DNA from: CAZRQL01 sp964602415
GTDB lineage: Bacteria; Bacteroidota; Bacteroidia; Cytophagales; Flammeovirgaceae
Length of the DNA: 64,000 nucleotides
Assembly: GCA_964602415.1 (NCBI GenBank)
Contig: CAZRQL010000010.1
Span: forward strand, 1 to 64,000
Direction of reading: 5' to 3'
Shown: piece after piece, positions 17,227 to 25,362 of the stretch
How the letters are laid out: each line of letters begins with the position of its first letter
Numbering within the stretch: the stretch's first letter is position 1
Program-made: the position numbers and the translations under genes
The notes under the pieces: model-generated
Databases searched by the model: none
What the model was told of the DNA's origin: nothing
What the model saw: only the letters and a program-made list of their open reading frames with translations

Positions 17227-17636
17227 GAAATATCTTTTTTTACCTATTTTTTGCTGTTTCAGCATCTGTTTTTGCACAAGGCAAAGGCCATAAAATCATT
17301 TTTCAATTTACAAATGCTAATGATACGTTACAGCAAAAGGCCTTTGTAAAGCAACTCGAAAATTTAAGTGATTACTGGCCTAAAGCAAGCTATGAAGTGG
17401 TTGTCTATAATCAAGGTTTGGAGTTATTATTTGACAGCAATACTCAGTATAAAAGCAGATTACAGGCATTGCATGCCAAAGGCATCAAATTTGTCGTTTG
17501 TGAAAATACCCTCAAAAACAGGAAAATATCCAAAGACGTATTCATACAATCTATTGTAACTTATGTGCAAGCGGGAATCGCAGAAATTGTAGAAAAACAG
17601 GAGCAGGGTTGGTCTTATATCAAAGGAGGGTTTTGA
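17223..17636 (+). CDS. secreted DsrE/DsrF-like protein
   Basis: 137 residues with a signal peptide (about 1-19, ending in VFAQ). The mature part follows the DsrE fold: HKIIFQFTNANDT, alternating strands and helices, then IKFVVCENTLKNRKIS with the single cysteine at about 93 at the place where DsrE-like sulfur carriers have theirs. Cytosolic DsrE proteins pass sulfane sulfur; this version is exported to the periplasm. It overlaps the cytochrome upstream by 4 bases and the porin downstream by 1 base, so its expression is tied to both. Function as a periplasmic persulfide or thiosulfate handler is inference. Confidence 0.75.
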   Translation: MRNIFFYLFFAVSASVFAQGKGHKIIFQFTNANDTLQQKAFVKQLENLSDYWPKASYEVVVYNQGLELLFDSNTQYKSRLQALHAKGIKFVVCENTLKNRKISKDVFIQSIVTYVQAGIAEIVEKQEQGWSYIKGGF

Positions 17637-19060
17637 TGAAAAAGATTTTTATAGTGCTGGCATTGTTTGTTTTGAAAAACCAAATGCTGTTTGCTCAGCA
17701 TCAAGAAATTTCTGAAAAACCAGCCATCTGGCAAGGTGAAAAAAAAGACAAAATAACCGAAGACAGCACCTCACTTTTATCCGCTTTCAAAAAAGCTAAA
17801 ATAAAAGGCCATTTTCGCTACTATTTTCATCTAACAGACAATGCGCCAGGTTTAACTGATTATTATGCAAATGCCTTAGGCGGTGGACTCAAGTTTGAAA
17901 CAGCATCTTTTTATGGCTTTCAGCTTGGAATTAGTGGGTTTCATATTTTCAATCTATATTCTGTTGATTTAACCCAACCAGACCCAACCACCAACCAACT
18001 TAATCGCTATGAAATAGGTCTTTTTGATATAACAAGACCTGAAAATAAATCAAATATCAACAGACCCGAAGAACTTTATGTTAAATATAATTTTAGTAAG
18101 TCGTCTCTCATATATGGGAAACAGCTTATTAATACCCCATTCATCAATTTACAGGATGGTAGAATGCGTCCAACTTCAATCGAAGGTATTTGGGTGGAAT
18201 TTAATGAAATCAAAAAGACAGAAATCAATCTTGGTTTTTTTAATAGAATATCACCAAGAAGTACAACAGAATGGTATTCTATTGGTAAAAGTTTTGGTTT
18301 GTATCCCGTTGGCGTAGGTACAGATGGTGCGCGCTCCGGTTACAAAAATAACATTCAAAGCAATGGTGTAACTGTGTTGGGAATCATAAATAAATCCATT
18401 AAAAACACAAGATTTGAGATTTGGGATTATTGGGTGGATAATGTACTAAATACTACCTTTGCTTTAGCTGAATACAGCCCAAAAATATCCCAAGAAATAC
18501 AATTGGTTTTGGGAGTGCAGTCTGCTTATCAATTTGCTATTGGGGATGGCGGAAACGCTGATCCGAAAAAGACCTACATAGAAAAGAATTCATCTTCTTT
18601 AACCTATGGAGCAAGACTTGGGATTGAGAATAAAAAAATCAAAACAAGTCTTAATTTTAATCGAATTGTAGCAGGCAATCGCTTTTTGATGCCGCGTGAA
18701 TGGGGTAGAGACCCATTTTTTACTTTTATGCCCCGCGAAAGAAACGAAGGTTTGGCAGATGCGACTGCGTTGATGTATCAAATATCATACAAAAAAAGCC
18801 AATGGTTTTATCAGTTTATGGCCGGCCATTTCTGGTTGCCGCGTCCCGATGATTACCTTCAAAATAAATACGGTATGCCAACATATTTTCAGTTCAACCT
18901 TGATGTAAGGTATCAATTTGAGGGTTTTTTCAAAGGGCTTGATGCGCAATTGTTACTTGTTCATAAACTCAATAATTATCCTGAAAAATTAAAACCGGGC
19001 TTCATTTTTAATCGTGTGGATATGAGTTTGGTAAATTTGATATTAAATTATAGATTTTAA
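17636..19060 (+). CDS. OprD-like outer-membrane porin
   Basis: 474 residues from the ATG at 17636 (a GTG nine codons upstream lacks a signal peptide). Signal peptide about 1-22 ending in LFAQ. The rest is rich in alternating beta strands and ends in the aromatic strand LVNLILNYRF, as outer-membrane barrels do. Features of the OprD family are YGKQLINTPFINLQDGRMRP (about 153-172) and a tyrosine-rich FRYYFHLTDN start. It would let small anions across the outer membrane; placed between a periplasmic sulfur protein and SQR, thiosulfate or tetrathionate are likely cargoes (inference). AAAGGAGG at 17622-17629 precedes the ATG, a Shine-Dalgarno-like site unusual for this phylum, but it also encodes the end of the gene before. 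Confidence 0.72.
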   Translation: MKKIFIVLALFVLKNQMLFAQHQEISEKPAIWQGEKKDKITEDSTSLLSAFKKAKIKGHFRYYFHLTDNAPGLTDYYANALGGGLKFETASFYGFQLGISGFHIFNLYSVDLTQPDPTTNQLNRYEIGLFDITRPENKSNINRPEELYVKYNFSKSSLIYGKQLINTPFINLQDGRMRPTSIEGIWVEFNEIKKTEINLGFFNRISPRSTTEWYSIGKSFGLYPVGVGTDGARSGYKNNIQSNGVTVLGIINKSIKNTRFEIWDYWVDNVLNTTFALAEYSPKISQEIQLVLGVQSAYQFAIGDGGNADPKKTYIEKNSSSLTYGARLGIENKKIKTSLNFNRIVAGNRFLMPREWGRDPFFTFMPRERNEGLADATALMYQISYKKSQWFYQFMAGHFWLPRPDDYLQNKYGMPTYFQFNLDVRYQFEGFFKGLDAQLLLVHKLNNYPEKLKPGFIFNRVDMSLVNLILNYRF

Positions 19061-19085
19061 AATTTCATGTTTAAATAATACAATT

Positions 19086-20294
19086 ATGGCAAAAAGTAAT
19101 TATCAGATTGTGGTTGTAGGCGGAGGAAATGCCGGTATCTCACTGAGTGCGTACCTAATGCGCAAAAACAAAAAGCTCGACATCGCTATTGTTGATCCTT
19201 CGGAAAAGCACTATTACCAGCCTGCATGGACGTTGGTGGGAGGTGGAGACTACAATATCGACCGCACGGTTAAAGACCAAGCGGCTGTTATGCCCAAAAA
19301 CTGCACATGGATAAAAGCCCGTTGCAGTTCTTTTGAACCTCAATCTAATCAAATCACACTCGAAGACGGCACAAAACTCACCTATGAGTACCTTGTTGTT
19401 TGCCCGGGCATTCAACTGAACTGGCATTTGGTAAAAGGTTTGCCCGAAACGCTGGGAAAAAACGGCGTTTGCAGCAACTACACATTTCAAACAGCACCCT
19501 ACACCTTTGAATGTATCAAAAATCTCAAGGGCGGTCGTGCGATTTTCCACAACCCTCACACACCTGTCAAATGCGGCGGCGCACCCCACAAAATCATGTA
19601 TTTGGCAGCAGACTACTTTAGAAAACACGGTAACCTAAGTAATTATCAAATAGAATATTGGAGCGGTGCAGGTAGGCTGTTTGGCGTAGATAAATACGAA
19701 AAAACACTGCTCAGAGTAGTCAAAAAAGGCAATATAAAACTCAATTTCATGGAGCGTTTGGAAGAAATAGACGGCCCAAATAAGAGAGCTAAATTTGTAG
19801 GTTTCGGCAACGACAACAAAGACCGTGAAACTTGGGTGAACTTCGATATGATTCACATATCCCCGCCTCAATCAGCCCCCGACTTTGTAAGAAACAGCGT
19901 TTTGGCACATAGTAGCGGCTGGGTTGATGTGGACAAACACACCTTGCAGCACAACAAATTCCCCAATGTTTTTTCTTTGGGAGACTGCGCCAACCTGCCC
20001 ACATCAAAAACAGGGGCTAGCATACGAAAACAAGTACCCGTAGCCGCCAACAATTTGCTGGATTATATGGCGAAAAAACCTCTATCAAGGTCTTACAATG
20101 GGTATTCTTCTTGTCCTTTAGTTACCGGATACGGAAAATTGGTCTTGGCGGAATTCGACTACAACAATACCCCAATGGAAACTTTTCCTTTTGACCAAAG
20201 TAAAGAACGATACAGCATGTATTTATTGAAAAAAGAACTGCTGCCTCGCTTGTACTGGCATCAAATTTTAAAGGGAAAATCACAATCTGAATAA
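19086..20294 (+). CDS. sqr: sulfide:quinone oxidoreductase, type II
   Basis: 402 residues, the size of type II SQR, the same branch as mitochondrial SQOR. FAD-binding GGGNAG is at 12-17 and HYYQPAWTLVGGG at about 42-54. The two redox cysteines expected for this type are present: Cys163 in VKCGGAPHK and Cys343 in SSCPLVTGYGK; a third, Cys129, is in NGVCSNYTF. FSLGDCANLPTSKTGASIRK (about 296-315) binds FAD near the end. The enzyme oxidises sulfide to a persulfide on a thiol acceptor and reduces quinone at the cytosolic side of the inner membrane. It starts 25 bases after the porin. Flavocytochrome c is unlikely, as there is no signal peptide. Confidence 0.93.
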   Translation: MAKSNYQIVVVGGGNAGISLSAYLMRKNKKLDIAIVDPSEKHYYQPAWTLVGGGDYNIDRTVKDQAAVMPKNCTWIKARCSSFEPQSNQITLEDGTKLTYEYLVVCPGIQLNWHLVKGLPETLGKNGVCSNYTFQTAPYTFECIKNLKGGRAIFHNPHTPVKCGGAPHKIMYLAADYFRKHGNLSNYQIEYWSGAGRLFGVDKYEKTLLRVVKKGNIKLNFMERLEEIDGPNKRAKFVGFGNDNKDRETWVNFDMIHISPPQSAPDFVRNSVLAHSSGWVDVDKHTLQHNKFPNVFSLGDCANLPTSKTGASIRKQVPVAANNLLDYMAKKPLSRSYNGYSSCPLVTGYGKLVLAEFDYNNTPMETFPFDQSKERYSMYLLKKELLPRLYWHQILKGKSQSE

Positions 20295-20297
20295 CAG

Positions 20298-20354
20298 TTT
20301 ATGTAACTTTTGTTGCATAAAAAGTGAGGATGTGTTATTTTATTTGCAAATAAA
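20298..20354 (+). promoter_or_regulatory. two palindromes before the persulfide dioxygenase gene
   Basis: The 75-base gap holds two symmetric sites. TTTATGTAAC-TTTT-GTTGCATAAA (20298-20321) is an inverted repeat with one mismatch and a 4-base centre, shaped like Crp/Fnr-family operators. TTTATTTGCAAATAAA (20339-20354) is a perfect 16-bp palindrome ending 15 bases before the ATG. Neither repeats the ATATAAATATTTATAT operator of the arsR promoter. They suggest that the last gene has an additional, separately controlled promoter, though I see no clean -33/-7 pair. Confidence 0.45.
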
Positions 20355-20369
20355 TTAAATTTAAAATCT

Positions 20370-21800
20370 ATGGAAAATTCAAAATTCAGAGTAGAACAAA
20401 TCTACACGGGTTGCTTGGCACAAGGAGCCTATTATATCGTAAGCAATGGCGAAGCAGCCATCGTTGATCCTTTGCGCGAAGTGCAGCCTTACATCAACCG
20501 CTTGCAGAGAGACGGCGTGCGGCTCAAATACATCTTTGAAACACATTTTCATGCTGATTTTGTGAGTGGGCATTTGGATTTGTCCAAAAAAACCGGAGCC
20601 CCCATCGTCTATGGTCCTACGGCACAGGCCGGTTATGATATTATCGTGGCTCAAGATGGGCAGATTTTTGAAGTGGGTAATATTAAAATTAAGGTATTGC
20701 ATACGCCCGGCCACACCATGGAAAGTGCTTGCTTTTTGCTCATTGATGAAAATGGCCAAGAAAACTGCGTATTTACAGGCGATACGCTTTTTATAGGCGA
20801 TGTAGGCCGCCCTGATTTGGCACAAAAAGCCGCAAATATGACCAAAGAACAGTTGGCAAGCATTCTTTACAACTCTCTTAGGACAAAAGTTATGACCCTC
20901 CCTGCGGATGTCATTGTGTACCCTGGACACGGTGCGGGCAGTGCTTGCGGCAAAAACATGAGCAAAGAAACCGTTTCAACCATTGGCGAGCAACTCAAAA
21001 CCAACTATGCGCTTCGAGCCAATATGACAGAACAAGAGTTTGTTTATGAAGTGTTGGAGGGTCAAAGCACTCCTCCAAGCTATTTTGGTGGCAATGTGAT
21101 GATGAACAAAATGGGCTATGAGTCTTTTGATCAAGTGCTCAACAATGGAATGAAGCCGCTCAGTGCCAAGGAATTTGAGGTGGCGGCAGAAGAATCGGGA
21201 GCTATCATCTTGGATACCAGAGACAGCGATACTTTTGCAAAAGGATTTGTGCCCCAATCCATCAACATAGGACTCAATGGAGATTTTGCTCCTTGGGTGG
21301 GTGCTCTGGTGGGTGACGTAAAACAAGCCATCTTGCTGGTATGCGAACCCGGGAAAGAAGAAGAAACTGTTACCCGTCTGACAAGAGTAGGATTTGACAA
21401 TTTGTTGGGGCATTTGTCGGGAGGCTTTGAGACTTGGAAACAGGCAGGTATGGAGGTTGATACCGTCAAACGCATTGATGCAGAGACATTTGCCAGCGAG
21501 GTAAAAATTGGCGAAAGCAAGGTGATTGACGTGCGGAAAGAAAGCGAATATGCAGCAGAACATGTTGACGAAGCCTACAACCGACCTTTGGCTGAAATCA
21601 ACAACTGGATTGCAGAAATCAATCCCTCAGAGCATTTTTACCTGCACTGTGCCGGAGGGTACCGCAGTATGATAGCGGCCAGCCTCTTGCAGGCGCGCGG
21701 CTATCGCAACTTCAGCGAGGTGGCAGGAGGTTTCAACGCAATAGCAAAAACTCTCGTTCCCAGAACAGACTTTGTCTGCCAAAGCAAAACCATGAAGTAA
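20370..21800 (+). CDS. CstB-like persulfide dioxygenase with two rhodanese domains
   Basis: 476 residues in three domains. An MBL-fold persulfide dioxygenase (about 1-250) has ETHFHADFVSG (His59, His61, Asp63), HTPGHTMES (His115), FTGDTLFIG (Asp138) and YPGHGAGSACGK (Cys193); the metal-2 histidine after Asp63 is Phe, which suits a mononuclear iron site. A first rhodanese domain (about 262-365) carries LLVCEPGKEEE (Cys325), an atypical loop; a second (about 370-470) carries LHCAGGYRS (Cys427), a normal active loop. The order matches CstB of Staphylococcus, which oxidises persulfides to sulfite and makes thiosulfate. It would act on the product of the SQR encoded 75 bases upstream. A terminator follows. 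Confidence 0.88.
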   Translation: MENSKFRVEQIYTGCLAQGAYYIVSNGEAAIVDPLREVQPYINRLQRDGVRLKYIFETHFHADFVSGHLDLSKKTGAPIVYGPTAQAGYDIIVAQDGQIFEVGNIKIKVLHTPGHTMESACFLLIDENGQENCVFTGDTLFIGDVGRPDLAQKAANMTKEQLASILYNSLRTKVMTLPADVIVYPGHGAGSACGKNMSKETVSTIGEQLKTNYALRANMTEQEFVYEVLEGQSTPPSYFGGNVMMNKMGYESFDQVLNNGMKPLSAKEFEVAAEESGAIILDTRDSDTFAKGFVPQSINIGLNGDFAPWVGALVGDVKQAILLVCEPGKEEETVTRLTRVGFDNLLGHLSGGFETWKQAGMEVDTVKRIDAETFASEVKIGESKVIDVRKESEYAAEHVDEAYNRPLAEINNWIAEINPSEHFYLHCAGGYRSMIAASLLQARGYRNFSEVAGGFNAIAKTLVPRTDFVCQSKTMK

Positions 21801-21807
21801 TTTGCAC

Positions 21808-21844
21808 AAACGCCCTCCGCTTTGACCGGCGAGGGCGTTTTTTA
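21808..21844 (+). terminator. terminator of the sulfur operon
   Basis: A perfect 10-bp stem AAACGCCCTC (21808-21817) / GAGGGCGTTT (21831-21840) with a 13-base loop and a T run to 21844. It lies just after the persulfide dioxygenase stop and before the convergent nadE, which it may serve weakly from the other side. Confidence 0.9.
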
Positions 21845-21860
21845 TTTGACCCAACAGGGT

Positions 21861-23834
21861 TTACTCAAGTTCTTTTATCTCATGCTCAAATCCACCTGAA
21901 AGAATCGGGAATCGACACCACGTCTTAGGGTCTAAGTTTTTGTCGTCCAAGTGAAAACTGGGAGCGTATCGCTCTCTTTTCCATTGGTTGCGAGACCAAA
22001 GCCTAAAAAACCGAATCACCCAACACTTCAACTCCGTGTAGTTGTATTGAGGAAACTGCATGACTACCATTTCCAGACACTCTTTAGGCATTTTTTTGTC
22101 TCTTATGGCGGCCTCTTCTATGGCATCCAGCACTTCGTAAGGCATCAAATCTGCTTCGTCGGTTTGCATTTGGTCGGGGGGGCGAAGTTCTGCCGTCGGC
22201 TGCTGTTCATTGACGTATTTGAGAGCGGGTAGGGTGTGCCTGCCGTCCACTCCTTCTTTTTCAAGCCATTTCAGCCATTTTCGCAAAAAGGCTTTGTCAA
22301 TTCCCGCGATTGGGCTTAGCCCCCCGCTGGTGTCGCCGTCCATGGTGGCGTAGCCCACTGCTGCCTCCGAACGGTTGGAGGTCGAAAGCAGCAAAGCTCC
22401 TTTGAGGTTGGCAAGCATCCAGACCGAAGGGGCACGCACACGGGCCTGAATGTTTTGCAAGGCAATGTCATCGGTTTGCCAACTGAGCGGTCTTTGGATG
22501 GCTTTTTCGATTGTATGAAGGTAGTTTTTAAATACTTCATTTACATCAAGCTCGTAGTGCTGGGTTTTACAGGCTGCCGCCAATTGAGCAGCGGCATTGC
22601 GCGTAATTGCGCCGCTGTTTTCGGTGGGTTGGTAGGCTGTTGTGATAAGCAGAGAAGCGATTTGCTGGGGGGATTCGCACTTGTCTATGTCCTTGATATA
22701 GTTGAGTTTGGACTTAAATTTATCCAACCCGATGCTTTCACTACCCAACAGGCACATCAAATAACACAGCGACACAATGGCCGAAGAGTCAGCCCCGCCG
22801 CTGAGGGAGACTACAAAACCCTGAGAGCGGCTTTTGCGCAAATAGTCATACAGCCCCAGCACTTCTGCCCTTGCAAACTCCTCCTCTTGCAAAAAGGGGC
22901 TTTTTTCCCATTTGGCATCTGTGATTGGGTTGGGTTGAGGAGAAATTTTTGGAAATGAAAAAGGCACTTCCACAGCCGCATCTTGGATATGAGGGAGATT
23001 GAACTGTGTAGCGGCTTGGGATTGTGCCATTCTCTGGGCATCAATATCTATCAAGGCACTTGTGAGCCGCACATCGTGGAAGGTCAGTCTTTCGCTCATG
23101 GCAATAAGTTCGCCGTTGGAAGCAATGATAGTGCCACCGTCGTAGATGGCGCGCCCTGCCTCGTTGCCCAACAGATTGGTGTACACATAGCCCACACCAA
23201 AAGAGCGCGAGCCTTCCAATACAAATCGTTTGCGGGTTTCGAGTTTGCCAAACGCAAAATGACTGGCAGAAGGGTTGAGTATCAAATCCACCCCGTAGCG
23301 GTACAACTCACGTCCCGGGCGGTGCGCCACCCAAGCATCTTCGCAAATCTCCAACCCTATTTTGATACCTCCAAGGTTGAAGTGTATGTCTCCGATGGGG
23401 ATACTACCCAATTGGGGAGCTTGAATACCAGCCACTTCCCCCTGTGGCCAAGGCGTAAACCAGCGCGGCTCATAATGAATGCCGCTACCGGCCAAAAATC
23501 TTTTGGCCACAAAACCGTGTACTTTCTTGTTTGCAAGCAGTGCCGCACAGTTAAAAACCCGATTTTGGAAGGCAATGGGAAGCCCCACCAACACAGTAAT
23601 ATTTTCGGTATGGGGCAAGATTTGGATGAGGTTTTGCAAACAAGTGCGGTGCAGACCAGGCGAATAAAACATATCTTCGCAGCCATACCCACTGATGCAC
23701 AACTCAGGCAAGCAAAGAATCGAAACGTCGGCCTGTTTAGCTTGGGTGATGGCCTCTATGATGTGTCCGAGGTTTTTTTCCCAGTCCATTGGAGTTTGGT
23801 TGAGCTCAGCCCCCGCGACTTTGATAAGTTGCAT
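21861..23834 (-). CDS. nadE: glutamine-dependent NAD+ synthase
   Basis: 657 residues from the ATG at 23834 (a TTG five codons upstream overlaps the -7 box). The N-terminal nitrilase-type glutaminase (about 1-280) has Glu in LCLPELCISGYG, Lys in HGFVAKRFLAGSG and the nucleophile in GLEICEDAW. The C-terminal synthetase (about 310-650) has the PP-loop SLSGGADSSA and STSNRSEAAVGYATMDGD. The enzyme converts deamido-NAD, ATP and glutamine to NAD in the cytosol; ammonia passes between the domains. The length and domain order are those of the large, glutamine-using form. A TAATTTTG -7 box is at 23854-23847. Confidence 0.95.
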   Translation of the reverse strand: MQLIKVAGAELNQTPMDWEKNLGHIIEAITQAKQADVSILCLPELCISGYGCEDMFYSPGLHRTCLQNLIQILPHTENITVLVGLPIAFQNRVFNCAALLANKKVHGFVAKRFLAGSGIHYEPRWFTPWPQGEVAGIQAPQLGSIPIGDIHFNLGGIKIGLEICEDAWVAHRPGRELYRYGVDLILNPSASHFAFGKLETRKRFVLEGSRSFGVGYVYTNLLGNEAGRAIYDGGTIIASNGELIAMSERLTFHDVRLTSALIDIDAQRMAQSQAATQFNLPHIQDAAVEVPFSFPKISPQPNPITDAKWEKSPFLQEEEFARAEVLGLYDYLRKSRSQGFVVSLSGGADSSAIVSLCYLMCLLGSESIGLDKFKSKLNYIKDIDKCESPQQIASLLITTAYQPTENSGAITRNAAAQLAAACKTQHYELDVNEVFKNYLHTIEKAIQRPLSWQTDDIALQNIQARVRAPSVWMLANLKGALLLSTSNRSEAAVGYATMDGDTSGGLSPIAGIDKAFLRKWLKWLEKEGVDGRHTLPALKYVNEQQPTAELRPPDQMQTDEADLMPYEVLDAIEEAAIRDKKMPKECLEMVVMQFPQYNYTELKCWVIRFFRLWSRNQWKRERYAPSFHLDDKNLDPKTWCRFPILSGGFEHEIKELE

Positions 23835-23846
23835 ACAATTTTTTTG

Positions 23847-23854
23847 CAAAATTA
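23847..23854 (-). promoter_or_regulatory. candidate -7 box for nadE
   Basis: TAATTTTG on the minus strand matches TAnnTTTG and ends 12 bases before the ATG at 23834. No -33 TTTG is present at the normal distance. Confidence 0.4.
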
Positions 23855-23944
23855 GGGGTTGTGCATGGATAGCTTAGGTGTTGGGTGATAATTTAACCCA
23901 GATTAGGATACTAAATACCCTGCGCAAATTAAAGCGAGTTCATT

Positions 23945-24562
23945 TCATCGCTTCAATAATTTAAACCCAATTTCTCTTCCTTGCCCCTGAAACATAGCAA
24001 GGTTAATCCAAAACCAAGCAAATTGTTCCATGAGTTCAAACTTGTCGTTACCGCCAATATTATAGCACTCTGCAAAACCTGCGTCTTTGGCTAATTGTAT
24101 GGCTGCTGCTTTGCCTTTTTCGCTATCGCCAGCCACAAATAAATCCAGAGCATTATTTCCATAATTAGGATTTTGCATGTTGTTAAAGCCAGTTGTATTA
24201 AAGCACTTTACCACATCTTTAGCTACGGTGTTGTCTAAAATAGCATCGGTTGTGTTTTTATATCCTTGCGGTCCTCTACCCATAACTATATTCATCGCAT
24301 CAATGATGATTTTGCCTGTTGTATCGCCCAGACTTTTGGCTACTTCAACGGCTGCGGTTGCTGGTGTGGCTATTAAAATAACTTCCGATTTTTGTACGGC
24401 TTCTGCTATGGAATAAGCCTTTGTATTCGGATTGTTCAACAACTCTTTTCCTTTGAAATCAGAAATATCTTGAACACCCAAGTTGATTTCGTGCCCTTTG
24501 TTTGCCCATTTAGTGGCTAAAGCTCCGCCTACGTTGCCCGTACCTATGATTGCTATTTTCAT
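23945..24562 (-). CDS. NADPH-dependent F420 reductase-like oxidoreductase
   Basis: 205 residues with an N-terminal Rossmann fold: MKIAIIGTGNVGGALATKW (GxGxxG at 7-12), then VILIATPATAAVEVAKSLGD and KIIIDAMN. It ends in a helical part with FELMEQFAWFWINLAMFQG. This fits the F420_oxidored family (NADP oxidoreductase, coenzyme F420-dependent), which in non-F420 bacteria uses other substrates, so the exact reaction is unknown. It follows the TMEM175-like gene by 3 bases, indicating an operon. Its A+T-rich codon use resembles the next four genes rather than nadE. Confidence 0.75.
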   Translation of the reverse strand: MKIAIIGTGNVGGALATKWANKGHEINLGVQDISDFKGKELLNNPNTKAYSIAEAVQKSEVILIATPATAAVEVAKSLGDTTGKIIIDAMNIVMGRGPQGYKNTTDAILDNTVAKDVVKCFNTTGFNNMQNPNYGNNALDLFVAGDSEKGKAAAIQLAKDAGFAECYNIGGNDKFELMEQFAWFWINLAMFQGQGREIGFKLLKR

Positions 24563-24565
24563 ATT

Positions 24566-25162
24566 TTAAATATTTGAGTGAGTGATTTTTTCAGGAATAA
24601 AATACATTGCAGGAACTACCAAAAAAAGTACAAATGAGATATAAACTGAAACGATACTTAGCGATGCTGCCAAAAGATAAATACCCAAAGCGAGCCTGTT
24701 TTTATTGATGATTTTAATGTGAGCCTGTTTGCTGATGGTTTCGTGCAATAAATCTTTTTTGATGACATAGTTTCTGAGCAGCATAAAAGACAATGCACTC
24801 ATCAAAAAAATAATACCATAAAAAAACGACGCTTCCCACAGTTTAAAATTTGCCCCAATAAAATTGGTTGCAAAAGGAATTAAACTCATCCAAAATAAAA
24901 GATGAATGCTATACCAAAGTAGTTTTCGGTCGGTGTGTTTTATTTGATGGAATAACTGATGATGATTGACCCACATAATGGCAAGCATCAAAAAACTAAT
25001 AGCGTAAGAAATGAATTTGGGAGCCAGTTTTATCAATTCACTCCAAACGGTTTTGTCGGTAGGTATTTCCTGCAATTTCAAATCAAATACCATCACCGTG
25101 ATGATAATGGCAATCACCCCATCGCTAAATGCTTCAATTCTACTGGTACTCAATTTTTCCAT
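24566..25162 (-). CDS. TMEM175/DUF1211-family potassium channel
   Basis: 198 residues with about six membrane segments. The family motif RIEAFSDGVIAIIITVMVFD is at about 7-26; the RxxxFSD core lines the start of the pore helix in bacterial TMEM175 channels. Helix 3 contains FLMLAIMWVNHHQLF. Bacterial members are K+-leak channels assembled as tetramers in the inner membrane. It lies between the repeat array (25171-25351) and the F420 reductase-like gene, which follows after 3 bases. The array lies directly upstream of its start, so the repeats are in its leader or promoter region. Confidence 0.82.
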   Translation of the reverse strand: MEKLSTSRIEAFSDGVIAIIITVMVFDLKLQEIPTDKTVWSELIKLAPKFISYAISFLMLAIMWVNHHQLFHQIKHTDRKLLWYSIHLLFWMSLIPFATNFIGANFKLWEASFFYGIIFLMSALSFMLLRNYVIKKDLLHETISKQAHIKIINKNRLALGIYLLAASLSIVSVYISFVLFLVVPAMYFIPEKITHSNI

Positions 25163-25170
25163 ATATTATT

Positions 25171-25351
25171 TTATCTGTGTCAAACTGCGGTTTTTTCAAT
25201 CTGCGTAATTCTGCGGGTTAATATTTTCTCCCCGCTGATATACGCGGATTTTCTCCGCTGATTTTCGCTGAACTTTTCTGCGACTATCTGCGTTTTTTTT
25301 AATCTGCGTATTTCTGCGGGTAAATATTTCTCCCCGCTGATTTTCGCTGAA
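25171..25351 (+). repeat. TCTGCG/CGCTGA repeat array A
   Basis: About two units of a ~102-bp repeat. AATCTGCG recurs at 25198 and 25301, 103 bases apart. Each unit runs AATCTGCG-TAATT-CTGCGGG, an A+T spacer, CCCCGCTGA, TTTTCGCTGA, then CTATCTGCGTTTTTT. GCGGG and CCCGC inside the unit can pair as a hairpin with an A+T loop. All units point the same way as those of array B (27488-27720). The array fills the gap between the bestrophin stop and the TMEM175 start. Confidence 0.85.
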
Positions 25352-25362
25352 TAATTTTTAAC

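Noticed and set aside
17622..17629. AAAGGAGG as a true Shine-Dalgarno site
   Set aside because: It also encodes Lys-Gly-Gly at the end of the DsrE-like protein and other genes in the window lack such sites, so it may be chance.
20379..21563. Minus-strand open frames of 183 and 195 residues
   Set aside because: Both are opposite the three-domain persulfide dioxygenase, which shows all catalytic motifs.
22983..23855. 290-residue plus-strand open frame
   Set aside because: Antisense to the glutaminase half of nadE; length results from codon bias of the true gene.
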